Assembly (NCBI GenBank): GCA_958510825.1
Contig: OY294044.1
Location: forward strand, 104,508,893-104,572,892
Length of the DNA: 64,000 nucleotides
Direction: 5' to 3'
From: Brachypterus glaber
Lineage: Eukaryota > Arthropoda > Insecta > Coleoptera > Kateretidae
Under the pieces are notes generated by a model, which saw nothing but the letters and a program-made list of their open reading frames with translations, was not told where the DNA came from and did not search any database. Of the stretch, positions 32,470 to 42,791 are shown piece after piece. A program made the position numbers and the translations under genes. Within the stretch, counting starts at the first letter, position 1; each line of letters opens with the position of its first letter.

Positions 32470-34875
32470 CACTTCTGCTCAAAAATATCGGCCCACCTAA
32501 AAAAATACACATTTTCAAATGCTAATAACTCCAAAACTATTCAATAGATTTATTTGACCTTTTTTTTTATTTTAAAGCTTGAACTTTTAGCTCTTAATTA
32601 CTGGAATAAAAATTATCAAAAATCTTTTTTTAAACCGGCAGCAATGAAAATTACACAGCTATGTTTTTTTACTGCTTCTTTCGATATGCGCACGGTTTGC
32701 CACTCCATATTTTTTTACAATTTAATTAATTGATTTTATAGGCCAATTAAATGGGAGTAATTTCTTTTTTAACTTTTTAATTTTCCTTTTCTCGTTTAGG
32801 AGATATACGGTTTTTTCTGAAAATAAACATTTTTGCAAATAACAAAAAAACTACACAGTGGATTTAATTGATTTATTTTTTAATTTGAAGCTTAAGTCCT
32901 TAACTTTTATTTATTTAATTTAAGTTTCTGGTGCAAACATGTTTAAACTGGGTTTACATTGCTTAAATAGTCATGTTTTTTTTACCCAATCTTTTTTGAT
33001 GCAATTTAACCACAAACTCAAATGTTTCCATAAGTTTTAAAACTTATTCTAAAAGCCATACTTATTGTGACTGATTCCTTCTTTTATTTTTTATCATAAG
33101 TCTTCTCATTTAGGAGAAATTAAAGTTTTTCGGAAAAAGTGACTTTTTAATCAGTGGGCTAGTGCCACCCCTGTAAAACTGTATATGACGGAAAAGCGTC
33201 GATAGAATATAAAGATCTATTGCACTTCTATAACTTTAGCTTAAATAAATACATTTAATTAACACGTTTTCTGCGTTAGCAACTTTTTGGTTCCCAGCTC
33301 AGACTGCGTTTTGAGGCATATATGTCGAACGAACTTTGCACAGACTGTTTAAATCTCTAATGGTACTCCAAAAACAAGTTCTAACGTATTTTTAAGGACT
33401 TTTTGCTTTTTAATTTTTTTTAAACAAAATATTTTATCAAATAAAATAACAATAAACAAATTTTAAATTTTATTAAAATTATTTAATAACAATTATAAAC
33501 ACAAAAAACCGTATTAGACGTGTATGTTTTTTTACAACAATGCTGTTTTTCGTTATTATTAGTTACATTACATTATGGTCAATAAAACATTCAATTTAAT
33601 TTAACAAAACACTAAAACTAACCAACATTACACGGTTGAGGCTAGGTTATCAATGTGTATACACTATAGTTAAAATTTATTTACATAAATATTATAGACG
33701 TTATAGTCATATTTCCCAATGTTTTTCATACAGAATTAGGTTTTAGGCAGCTGTATATCCCATGCCTGGCAGCATTTACTCCTATTCTTTTCAAAATAAT
33801 AATTCCATTCCTTTTTTTGTACATTTTCCAATTTTTTTTTCACAAATATTCCATACCGTAATTTAACACAACAATAGTTCAGAACCACACAATTATAGTC
33901 CAGCCACATATATTCCATAAGCAGTTTATTTTAAAAAATATGTATTATTTTTCCTCAAAACGTTGGAATACTCTTCTTACCGCTGCTCTCGTAACATTTA
34001 ACTGTTGAGCAACATAACGCTGACTGTGCCCTTCTTGTAGCAGAGCTACAGCTTGGGCAGCTACTTCCGGACTTGTTTCCATTTAAATAATACAATTAAA
34101 TAAAATTTTAACGAGTTAAAAAAGTATTGTCACATAAGTGACAAGTCTTGTCAATCATAAAAAAGTTAGTTACAGGGGTGGCACTAGCCCACCACTTAAA
34201 AAGTCCTTATTTACCAAAAAAACATAATTTCTCCTAAATGATAAGACTTATGATAAAAAATAAAAGACGGAATCAGTCACAATAAGTGTGGCTATTAGAA
34301 TAAGTTTTAAAACTTATGGAAAGATTTGAGTTTGTGTTTAAATTGCAACAAAAAAGATCGAGTAAAAAAAACATGACTATTTAAGCAATGTAAACTCAGT
34401 TTAAACATGTTTCCAACAGAAACCTAAATTAAATAAATAAAAGTTTACGATTTAAGCTTCAAATTAAAAAAAAATCAATTAAATCCATTGCGTAGTTTTT
34501 TTGTTACTTGCAAAAATGTAAATTTTTAGAAAAAACCTTATATCTCCTAAACGAGAAAAGGAAAATTAAAAAATTTAAAAAGAGATTACTTCCATTTAAT
34601 TAGGCTATAAAATCAATTAATTAAATTGTAAAAAAATATGCAGTGGCGAACCATGCGCATATCGAAAGGTGCAGTAAAAAAACATAGCTGTGCACTTTTC
34701 ATTGCTGCCGGTATAAAAAAAGATGTTTGATAATTTTTATTCCAGTAAGTAAGAGCTAAAAGTTCAAGCTTCAAAATAAAAAAAAGATCGAATAAATCCA
34801 TTAAATAGTTTTGGAGATATTTGCATTCAAAAATGTGTATTTTTTTAGGTGGGCCGATATTTTTGAGCAGAAGTG
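32470..34875. mobile_element. 2.4-kb Tc1-like element with about 700-nt inverted terminal repeats
   Basis: Ends CACTTCTGCTCAAAAATATC and the complement are flanked by TA (32468-32469 and 34876-34877). The arms match over roughly 32470-33190 and 34150-34875. The unique middle holds the start of a Tc1-type transposase on the minus strand. The long arms make it a foldback-like member of the family. Confidence 0.85.
33736..34082 (-). pseudogene. Tc1-like transposase, N-terminal helix-turn-helix remnant
   Basis: ATG at 34082 opens METSPEVAAQAVALLQEG, then HSQRYVAQQLNVTRAAVRRV and FQRFEEK before a stop. This is a clear helix-turn-helix of the Tc1 transposase DNA-binding domain, 45 residues long. 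A further open stretch (33918-33736) has no recognisable DDE motif. The catalytic domain has been deleted. Confidence 0.8.
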
Positions 34876-35490
34876 TATAATATTATGGACGTATACTCTA
34901 GGTAAGTTAAGAATATAGTTTTTACATGTTGTTTTAAATGAATTTAGTACTAAAATATTTTTTATTTCAGGAGGAAACGAATTATAAACCCTTGGGCCCA
35001 GGTATTTGCTGCTTCTTTGACCAATAGTCTTAAATACTTTTGGAACAAGTAAGTTTTTATTATTTCTTGTAACTGTCGATCTAAATTCTTTTTTTTGCAG
35101 AGTGCATATGTATACTTAAGGATAGATAATAAAGCTGCCTGCAGTCCATTCTTCTTGACAATGAGAAGATTTCATCAGACGGGTAAGTATAACTCTTTTT
35201 GTGAATAACTTTAAGTATTCTTTTTTGGGTTATTTCCAGATCTTCTAAGAAACTCCTGTGTAAATAAAAGGACAGATATAGAAGACTTAAATATAGCATA
35301 TTTTCCGCTTATTTCAAAAATAAAAAGTAAACTCTAGTTTTCATTAATAAAAAAAAAATTAAAATAATAGGATATTTAATTTAGCTTTGGTTTCTTTACG
35401 AGTCGAATTTTTATTTTAAACAAAAAAAAAATCCCCCCCGTACCTGTGTCAACAATCCGAAATTTCCAGTATACGTTTGTATAGCACTGC

Positions 35491-36309
35491 ACTGAAAGAA
35501 ATTACATTGAAAAGGTGTAAAAAAATACACTCTATAAATGTGAAAATTTTACACCTTTATATAAATGTACATCAACATCGATGTGACATTACACAGGCGA
35601 GGTGATTTTGACCTAGAGTGTGTATTTTTACATCCATACCTTCTGCAACAATACACTCGGAGCTCAAGAAAGTGTATTTTTATAAACATACCTTTAGCAA
35701 CAATACACCCGAAGTGTGAAAATCACACTTCTAATGTACAAGCCAGCCAATCACGTGACTCGAGAAGCCAGAATTCCTGCTTCATCGAGTCTGGTGGCTG
35801 TCGACCATTATAATTGTTTACGTTTGTAAGAGCGTACGTATAATTTTGTGTGTACTAGATTTTTCAAAGAAATAATTGGTAAGTGTTGATTAAAATTAAA
35901 TATTTAAAAAGTGTGATTAATACAATATCCTTAAAACATACATTTTATAATATTTTACTTATTTAGGCGGTAACACTGGACTGCAAATTTTGAGTTGTAT
36001 GTTTTCTGTTTCTATTTTATATTGGTACTTTTTGTAGAGCTGATTACGAATATACTTTTTATTTTTCTGTTGCGTAGTTTTTCCATAAAACACTATTCAT
36101 AAATAGAAAAATAACAAAATGGTTATTCTATTTTTTTTAAATAAATTAAAGGGTTTTAGGTAAAAAGTATATTTACGCGTTGGTGTAAACTTTACATACT
36201 GGATGTAAAAATATAATACACACCGCATTTATATTAACGCTTCGAGTGTAAATTCACATCAGCAGCAAGTAAATTACCCATGGACGTGGATTAAAAATTA
36301 ATCTCAGTG
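35491..36309. mobile_element. 819-bp CACTA-like or related MITE
   Basis: Ends CACTGAAAGAAATTAC and ATTAATCTCAGTG share the CACTGA start. The uninterrupted sister arm shows that only TG was duplicated at the insertion point (35489-35490 and 36310-36311). Inside, two imperfect copies of a block of about 70 nt (GTGTATTTTTACATCCATAC and GTGTATTTTTATAAACATAC) lie at 35619 and 35671. CACTA-group assignment is by ends only. Confidence 0.55.
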
Positions 36310-36638
36310 TGGTACACGACTTGAAATTTCTTATCTACACATATGTTTGTTTATTTTCTTGTATTTCAAATACCCATTATGTATTATATATTTATTATTT
36401 CAATCCTTAATTGTTATATTTTAACGAAGAAAACGTAACTTACTGTAAGTACCATATTTTTTACCTTTTTATTGCTTGTTCTGATGATAGTTCCACGTTA
36501 AGATAAATCTTTGTTCTGGTACGAGGTGTTATTAAATTAAACCGTATTTTAAATATTTTTATTTCTAGACAGTTTAATATAATTAATCAACGCCTTTTTT
36601 TTATTATATTATAATAAAAAATAAATCATATTTTATTA

Positions 36639-37648
36639 TTTCGTCCACTAAAGGCTCTAGTTGTCTAACTCCAAATTTTTCAAAAATGAGATTTTTATCA
36701 AATTTGCTTCATTATCTGATTACCAACATACTTCAAAAAAAAAAGTTGCATTAAACCAATATCAGCCTCAAAAAATGCAAAAATGTCAATATTTTAAGTC
36801 GCTAAGTGTCTAACTCCATCATATGATTGTGAGAAAACAATTAAATGAGAACTGTCACTAATGTCAAACTATTTCTCGACAACAGGGGATCCCGTTTATA
36901 CCCTATGTTTAAGTTTCTATTTCAGAAAAAAAACTAAAATAATTATAACTTAAATCTTTTTTATAATAATAAATACTTAACTAAATCCAAAAAACATAAA
37001 AAAAATATGCAGCAAACTGTTAGATTCGTTACATTTATGATACATACATAATTATGTATAATAATATACATTAGAATTTAGTTAGATAATATTTGATTGT
37101 TTAATAATATTAGATTTTAATAATATTGACTACAAAAATGTAAATAAGGTATTTAAGTTTTGAATGTTGCTTAATAATTATTATATTTTTATTATAACAT
37201 AACGTTACAAAATAAAATATATTTTTTTCTCATGGGATTTAATTATTTTTATGAAGGTTTTATAATGTATAAATTTTATAATATTAATATGATCTAGGTA
37301 TATATATTATTCCTACCTAGTAGTAATATTATATATTAAATATAAAAATATAAATTTTTTGTAATGATATTACGCGATATAATACGATAGGTATCCTCTT
37401 TTATCTTTCCTTGGAGTTAGACCATTAGTGAATTTAGATTCTGTGGTTAAAATTTAATTTTCAAATAATTTATATAAAATAGATAACAATGAAAAGTTTT
37501 AAATACATTAACAAATTTCAAACATTTTTACCTTTGAACAAGCTAGTTTTAAAGTTCTAAATTGCTATAATTAAGTTTTAAATCGTTTTTTACGTCTCCT
37601 GAAAAATATGACGTTTTGGAGTTAGACCGTTAGAGCCTTTAGATGACG
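36639..37648. mobile_element. 1-kb DNA element with 9-bp flanking duplication
   Basis: Inverted ends with CTAAAGGCTCTAGTTGTCTA at left and GACCGTTAGAGCCTTTAG at right, bounded by ATTTTATTA (36630-36638 and 37649-37657). The 9-bp duplication suggests a Mutator-like origin. No coding sequence. Confidence 0.6.
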
Positions 37649-37852
37649 ATTTTATTAACGAATTTTTAAACTTATATTGTTTTCTTTCCGGCTCTTTGAA
37701 TTGTTAAAAAGTTAAAACATAATTGTTACATTTCTTGTAGTGTGCCTTTTGTAGAAGTTGGAATAAAGCCAACGAAACGTCGGCAGTTTTAGTAAATCCA
37801 GCTATCTACTATCTAATATTATTGTTGTGTTACCAAACCAAGCTTAAATATA

Positions 37853-38565
37853 CAGAGCGGTCCAAAAGTCACCTCCCCCCCCCCTCTTAACTTTTGAACC
37901 AGTTAAGATATCGACTTCAAATTTGGAACTTTTAAATAAGACAACTTAAACTATCTTTTAGCATATATTTTATACTTTCAGCTCTTAAAATGTGGGCAGG
38001 GAGGCATGGGGCACATTTTTTTAAATGGAAAGGGGGGTTGTGTAATACATCATTTTAAAGCTTATAAAATTCTCCGTTTAACTCCATTATTTTAACTTAA
38101 AAAAAAATTGGGTTTGAAATGGGGTTGAAAATGGGTATTAATCATTCCTCAAAAAAAAAAACAAATAATTTTTTAAAAATGCCTAATTTCATCATAAAAA
38201 AATATTAATTATACTTTTATACTAATTTTAGTTGACATAAATAAAAATTTATTAAAAAACTTAAAAAATCTAATGTTTTATTTAGCACAAAAAATTAAAA
38301 AATCAAAACCTTAAAAAACATTTTTAAAAAAATTAAAAATGTTAGTTTAAATAGAGAATTTTATAAGCTTTAAAATGATGTATCACACGACCCCCCTTTT
38401 CGTTTAAAAAAATGTCCCCTCATGCCCCCCTGCCCACATTTTTAGAGCTGAAAATATCAAATATATGCTAAAAGATAGTTTAAGTTGTCTTATTTAAGAG
38501 TTATAAATTTGAAGTCGATATCTCAACTCGTTCAAAACTTAAAAGGCGGGGTATGGACCGCACTG
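37853..38565. mobile_element. 713-bp mariner-type MITE next to tetraspanin-like copy 2
   Basis: Ends CAGAGCGGTCCAAAAGT and GGACCGCACTG are flanked by TA. Long arms mirror one another (AGTTAAGATATCGACTTCAA / TTGAAGTCGATATCTCAACT). The right end lies 34 nt from the stop codon of the gene at 38600, so it occupies its 3' flank. Relatives are at 643-920 and 61293-61870. Confidence 0.8.
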
Positions 38566-38599
38566 TATGTATACCTACCGACTGGGCTAACAAATAAAA

Positions 38600-39166
38600 T
38601 CATTCTTCTTCTTTGGGGCAACATGATAACTTATTTTTGTTATAAAGATACCATAATGCTGCTACAACTCCCGTTATCAACTGGAAGAATCCGTAAATTA
38701 TGCACCATGAGCCCAACGAAACCATCTCAATTCTAGCATTACGTTCTGCCTCTGTTTCCACTAGTTCACCGTAGTACTCTAACCGGCTGGCGGTCATGTC
38801 CAACGATACAAGGATAGCAATAGCTCCTGTGACGTAATACAAGATGGCGCCTAATAGCATACACGGTGCAAATGCTATCATCAAAAAGATTTTTTTCTTG
38901 CAGGCTCCACAACTTCCAACCAATGAAGAAGCGAATAAAAACAATCCTGATATAATAAGCATTATCGATAAAGCATCAAGCCGTTTATATTCATATTTGC
39001 TGCTGCTCCCAGGTGAATGTTCCCAACCGCTGCTTTGTTCCTTTTTCTCTATGCCTCTCATTACTGCATAAAAGATCCCAAAAATTAGGCATGACATTCC
39101 CATTATTGCCATTAATACTGTTAAAACAATTACAAAAATTCTGCAGAAAGTTGGAAACCATCCCAT
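38600..39166 (-). CDS. Four-transmembrane tetraspanin-like protein, copy 2
   Basis: A single exon of 188 residues, ATG at 39166. Same design as the gene at 19471-20073: N terminus MGWFPTFCRIFVIVLTVL, four hydrophobic segments, GSCGACKKKIFLMIAFAPC between segments 2 and 3, and the same NKNKLSCCPKEEE tail. The hydrophilic loops differ strongly from copy 1. An 89-nt coding block (38855-38943) is identical to 19744-19832, and the 3' flank (TACCTACCGACTGGGCTAAC, then AAATAAAATCA) is nearly the same. Both copies look functional; the function is unknown. Confidence 0.75.
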   Translation of the reverse strand: MGWFPTFCRIFVIVLTVLMAIMGMSCLIFGIFYAVMRGIEKKEQSSGWEHSPGSSSKYEYKRLDALSIMLIISGLFLFASSLVGSCGACKKKIFLMIAFAPCMLLGAILYYVTGAIAILVSLDMTASRLEYYGELVETEAERNARIEMVSLGSWCIIYGFFQLITGVVAALWYLYNKNKLSCCPKEEE

Positions 39167-39574
39167 GATTGATAATTTTTGCTAATATTAATTCATTAAC
39201 ATAAAACCAAATTTTTATAAAACTGACAGTTAATGTCTAAAATGCTTATGAAAATTAACAATCAAACAAACCTACTTGGTATAATATTTTGCTTTCCCAT
39301 TTTGGAAAGTTTCATAATTTCGGAAAGCATTGTATTCGTACAAAAAAAATCATTTTTTTTGCGTAATTTTGGGTTTTATGACCTTTTATGTCGATATAAA
39401 TCAATTTCAAGCAAAAAAAAATTGTCGGTTGATCGGTCAATCGGTCGGTCGTTCTGTCCGGGAAATTTTGTAAGCACGATAACTTAAGAACGCTTTAAGG
39501 TAGCCCTAGTAACATTGAACTTGGACTAGTTTCTTGACCAGAGTACTTGACAAAGTTCTTTGTAAAGAATTGGA
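39167..39574. other. 5' flank of copy 2, no further gene
   Basis: AT-rich; includes GTCGGTTGATCGGTCAATCG-like low-complexity text near 39422 that recurs in form at several interspersed repeats of this window. No promoter motif can be assigned. Confidence 0.35.
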
Positions 39575-39986
39575 CAATGGAGCTCTCTACAACTATAATT
39601 ATGAAACAGAAGACGTCTACCCTATCTCTATCTAATTCGTGCTACACTTTCCAGCCAACCAAATAAATACTGTATTTGTTTTTTATACAACAAATACAGT
39701 ATTTATTTGGTTGGCCGGAAAGTGTAGCAGTGAGCGGTACGAACGAACATAGCTAATGTGAATCTGTAGAATAAGATAATTCTACTAAAATTTAGATGGC
39801 GCCAGTAATTTCTTTAATAAGAATAATTTAGTTACACTTTTCGCCCGGCCAAGTAAATATTGTATTTTTTTCAACAGAGAACAAATACAGAATTTGTTTG
39901 GTTGGGTGGAAGTGGGAGTGTATGTCTTCCATCCTTTTTGGGTAGAACTTTTGTCCCTGTCTAATCTAACGGGAGAAATCGCCATT
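39575..39986. repeat. 414-bp dispersed repeat, copy B
   Basis: Collinear with 28478-28891, including the 40-nt hairpin (about 39638-39728) and the second imperfect hairpin. Lies 410 nt upstream of the tetraspanin-like copy 2 start. Confidence 0.7.
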
Positions 39987-40375
39987 CTTGAGCAAGAATT
40001 AATCAAGATTTTGTATCCAGACTTGGGCAAGATTCTGGAAGCTGATCGTTTGTCAATACTTTATCAAGTCTGTAGCAAGCAATTTAACAAGATTCTTGTT
40101 CAAGAATCCAAACCGTTAATATCAAAATCATCCCCTTTTCGAGAAAATTGGGTTTAAAGAGGCTTAAATGGGCCCAAATTTAGTTTTCTAGTGGTTTCAT
40201 GAACACGGTTACCTCTACGAGAAAACTGTTCCATTATAAAATATATATGAACTCTGTAATATAATCCTAAATAAATAATAATAATAAATAATAACAATAA
40301 TTTATTTACAAATTGTTTTTTTAATGAACTCACCAGCTTCAACGCTTACCGTTTTATAGTTCCAACAAAGTTTCC
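39987..40375. repeat. Interspersed repeat shared with 16917-17069
   Basis: Near 40130-40345 the order CTTTTCGAGAAAATTG, GGCTTAAATGGGCC, TTTAGTTTTCTAG and TTAATGAACTCACC repeats that at 16945-17069, with an AATAAT-rich insertion at 40265-40310. A short inverted repeat TTCTTGAGCAAGAAT / ATTCTTGTTCAAGAA spans 39984-40107. Confidence 0.5.
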
Positions 40376-40377
40376 TA

Positions 40378-40798
40378 CACGGAAAAAAAAAAATTATAGC
40401 GCTCCTCTATAACACAAATACCAAGCAAATTATAATCGCTTATTATATAAATACAAGGCTTTCTCTTACAATTATGGCAGTCAGTGTAAAAATTTATATG
40501 AAATACTTTAATTGTTTAGTGAATAATAAAATATAACAAATAGTATGGCATTTATAGCTTAAATAGATTTAATTATTGTCCGTGCTAATAATTTTTATAA
40601 TATAATAAAATTTCTGTAAATTTATAATAGTTCCTGTAATAAATATAATCGTGTCTGTAATATATATCGTTTCCAATTTATTTTTAACATTATTAGTTAT
40701 TGTGTCCCTTATAATCTATAGCTTAAATCACTATAATTTGCCACTGTTACCAAATATCTTATAATGTATAGCGCAGAGCCCACTAATTTCTTTCCGTG
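40378..40798. mobile_element. 421-bp MITE
   Basis: Ends CACGGAAAAAAAA and TTTCTTTCCGTG are flanked by TA (40376-40377 and 40799-40800). The core is rich in TATAATAAAT/ATTTATTATA words. Non-coding. Confidence 0.7.
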
Positions 40799-40951
40799 TA
40801 TTAAAATAGCATATTGTCAATCCTTTTTTAAACATGCATAATTTTGGTTTTTGTAAAAATACTCCAAAACCACAATTCCAACAACAAAAATAGTTATTTC
40901 ATAAAAGATTCTTAGTTAAATTCTACACAAGATAACATTTTATTTATCTTA

Positions 40952-41222
40952 GGGCCACTTGCACCAACTTTTGGTCTGGGATTCTGGCTTATTCACACGT
41001 ACCATTGAAATCTATTCAATATTGACAAAAATTACAATCCCATGCAGTTTTAATACAGTTGACGTAAATGACCTTGCAATTTTCGTCAATATTGCCACAA
41101 ATCTCAATCTCAAAGGTACATGTGAATAGGCCTGATTATCTCAGCTAAACCGAGTTTAAGTTAAAAATGCTGCGTTCCGATTGGTCGGCCGTCAATTTAA
41201 TCCAAGTTTAAAGTTAAACCAA
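40952..41222. mobile_element. Truncated Harbinger-family MITE with nested insertion
   Basis: The left end GGGCCACTTGCACCAA follows TTA (40949-40951). The subterminal text and AGTTTAAAGTTAAACCAA match 3754-3888. The right terminus is missing. An inverted segment GGCTTATTCACACGTACC / GGTACATGTGAATAGGCC at about 40986-41130 is a smaller insertion inside it. Confidence 0.65.
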
Positions 41223-41611
41223 TAGATCAAGAGATATATAGCTCCAATTGTTATCGTTTTAAATTTCAGGTTACAATTTTTCCCTTCATATTCAATAAAT
41301 TTTTTCTTCAAGCGTACTAAAATATTCATATTTTATAACTGAACACACTAGTTAGAAGTGATCTATTTTTTTACAGTAAAAAAATTAGTTCATTGTTGTA
41401 CGCCGTAAAAAAAAGTTAGTTAGCAAAACCACCAGCAGCATTCTTTGACTTTGATGACAGCCATACTTCAAACTTGTTTGTTTATTATGTAAACAGGTGA
41501 CTCGAGATTCTGTGCAAAAGCCTTGTTTAAATTTATTAAAAATGATTGAAGAAGAATATATGGTTTATACACTTACAAAGCTATCCGAAATTTCAAATGC
41601 TACCTACATTA
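41223..41611. other. Intergenic, nothing recognised
   Basis: No coding or repeat feature stood out. Confidence 0.35.
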
Positions 41612-42475
41612 CCCAGTCAACACAAATACATGGCAGGAACATAGCAGGTACATAACCACTGTTCTATGTGATGTTGCAGACATGTAATTTTTATAGTCCA
41701 TGTATAGTCCTTGGACTTTAACAATTCCGCCTCAAGTTATGTATCAGCTACATAACATGCTACATATCAGATACATACTAGGTACATAACAATAAAAGTA
41801 GGCGTTTCCGAATTTTGCTTGTTATGGAGTGCATCATAGATTTAGACATGGTGAACATTTTTACGTCTTTTTGATAAACCTAATAATTAAAGTATATAAA
41901 TATCTTTATATGTAGCATCCATCAGGCAAAATTCTTATACGATGTGCATTTTTACTGTGAAAGCAAACTTTCTACCAGGCTTAAAAATCATGGGCCACAT
42001 AAAAAGCCAATTTTTAGAGAAAAAATAGCAAATAATCATTTAAAAAAAAAATATATATTTTAATTTTTTGTCTAAAATTATCTAAAATCAGTTTAGTTGT
42101 CTAAAAATACATGCGTTTCTACTACTTAAGGGTAAAACTTTTATTATTAACAACAATTTTAAGAATATTAGTGATTCTAACCTATAAAAATTAAAATAAT
42201 ATAGACGCCATATTTAGTATTGAATTCATAACATTTTATGTATCGTGTATGTTCTCGTACCATGTATATGATACATAACATGCAATATTGCATGTTATGT
42301 ATCATACATAGGTATGTTACATCTTATGTAATATGGCACATGTAACGTAAAAAATCTTTCTGTTATAGGGCATGTTATGTAGCATACATATGTATGTTAT
42401 GTCTCATGTAATATGGCACATGTTACCTAAAAAATCTTTCTTTACCATGTTGCATCCATATATGTGCGGACTGGG
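41612..42475. mobile_element. 864-bp MITE with tandem subrepeat
   Basis: Ends CCCAGTC and GACTGGG are flanked by TA (41610-41611 and 42476-42477). Near the right end, two direct copies of about 80 nt (GCATGTTATGTATCATACAT and on; GCATGTTATGTAGCATACAT and on) lie at about 42289-42445. It is full of ACATAAC/GTTATGT words. Non-coding. Confidence 0.65.
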
Positions 42476-42669
42476 TAGTTACCATCGAAATCGTGAAAAG
42501 TGTACGATTTAGCCTACGAAAAAAAATTAAAATGAGCCAAGGAAGGTTTATTATTTCGAAGGCCTATTTTAATAAAACAAATACTTTATTACTGAATAAA
42601 TTAAATTCAAAAATTAATATTTAAAAATATATATAAAGGATACTTGAAGAAAAAATAGTATTTTTCACT

Positions 42670-42775
42670 CAGAGGAAAAGTGCTTTTTTTTACTCGTCTG
42701 TAGTTTCCAGACTCCGCTTCGCGTCGTCCGTAAATTTTATAGACTAGTAAAAAAAAGCTTCACTTTTTCCTCAAG
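42670..42775. repeat. Hairpin repeat with GC-rich loop
   Basis: The arm GAGGAAAAGTGCTTTTTTTTACT is mirrored by AGTAAAAAAAAGCTTCACTT then TTTCCTC; the loop contains CGCTTCGCGTCG. The left arm is quoted over 23 bases only by its ends: GAGGAAAAGTGC then TTTACT. Confidence 0.5.
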
Positions 42776-42791
42776 GAAGAGGTTTTTTCTA

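Larger units (their letters stand above)
32108..35330 (-). pseudogene. LINE 3' end, split by a Tc1-type element
   Basis: On the minus strand, 35300-34920 encodes LEDLEITQKRILKVIHKKS and, after a frameshift near 35090, RSTVTRNNKNLLVPKVF, YLGPRVYNSFPPEIKNILVL and FKTTCKNYIL. This is the typical C terminus of a jockey/CR1-group LINE. The 3' UTR resumes on the other side of the Tc1-type element (32469-32130) and ends in an (ATT)n tail, seen as AAT repeats at 32108-32128. Only the last part of ORF2 is left. Confidence 0.75.
30905..37811. mobile_element. Large foldback element (6.9 kb) with at least four nested insertions
   Basis: Arms of about 600 nt are inverted with respect to each other. Left pieces are 30905-31470 and 32050-32103. 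Right pieces are 35429-35490, 36310-36629 and 37658-37811. Removing the insertions at 31471-32041, 35491-36309 and 36639-37648 makes the two arms collinear. The central loop carries a minus-strand LINE fragment, itself split by a Tc1-type element. The arm ends carry GCCGACGTTTCGTTGGC and AAGCCAACGAAACGTCGGC. This motif recalls the terminal repeats of Penelope-like elements, but no Penelope coding region is present. Confidence 0.65.
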
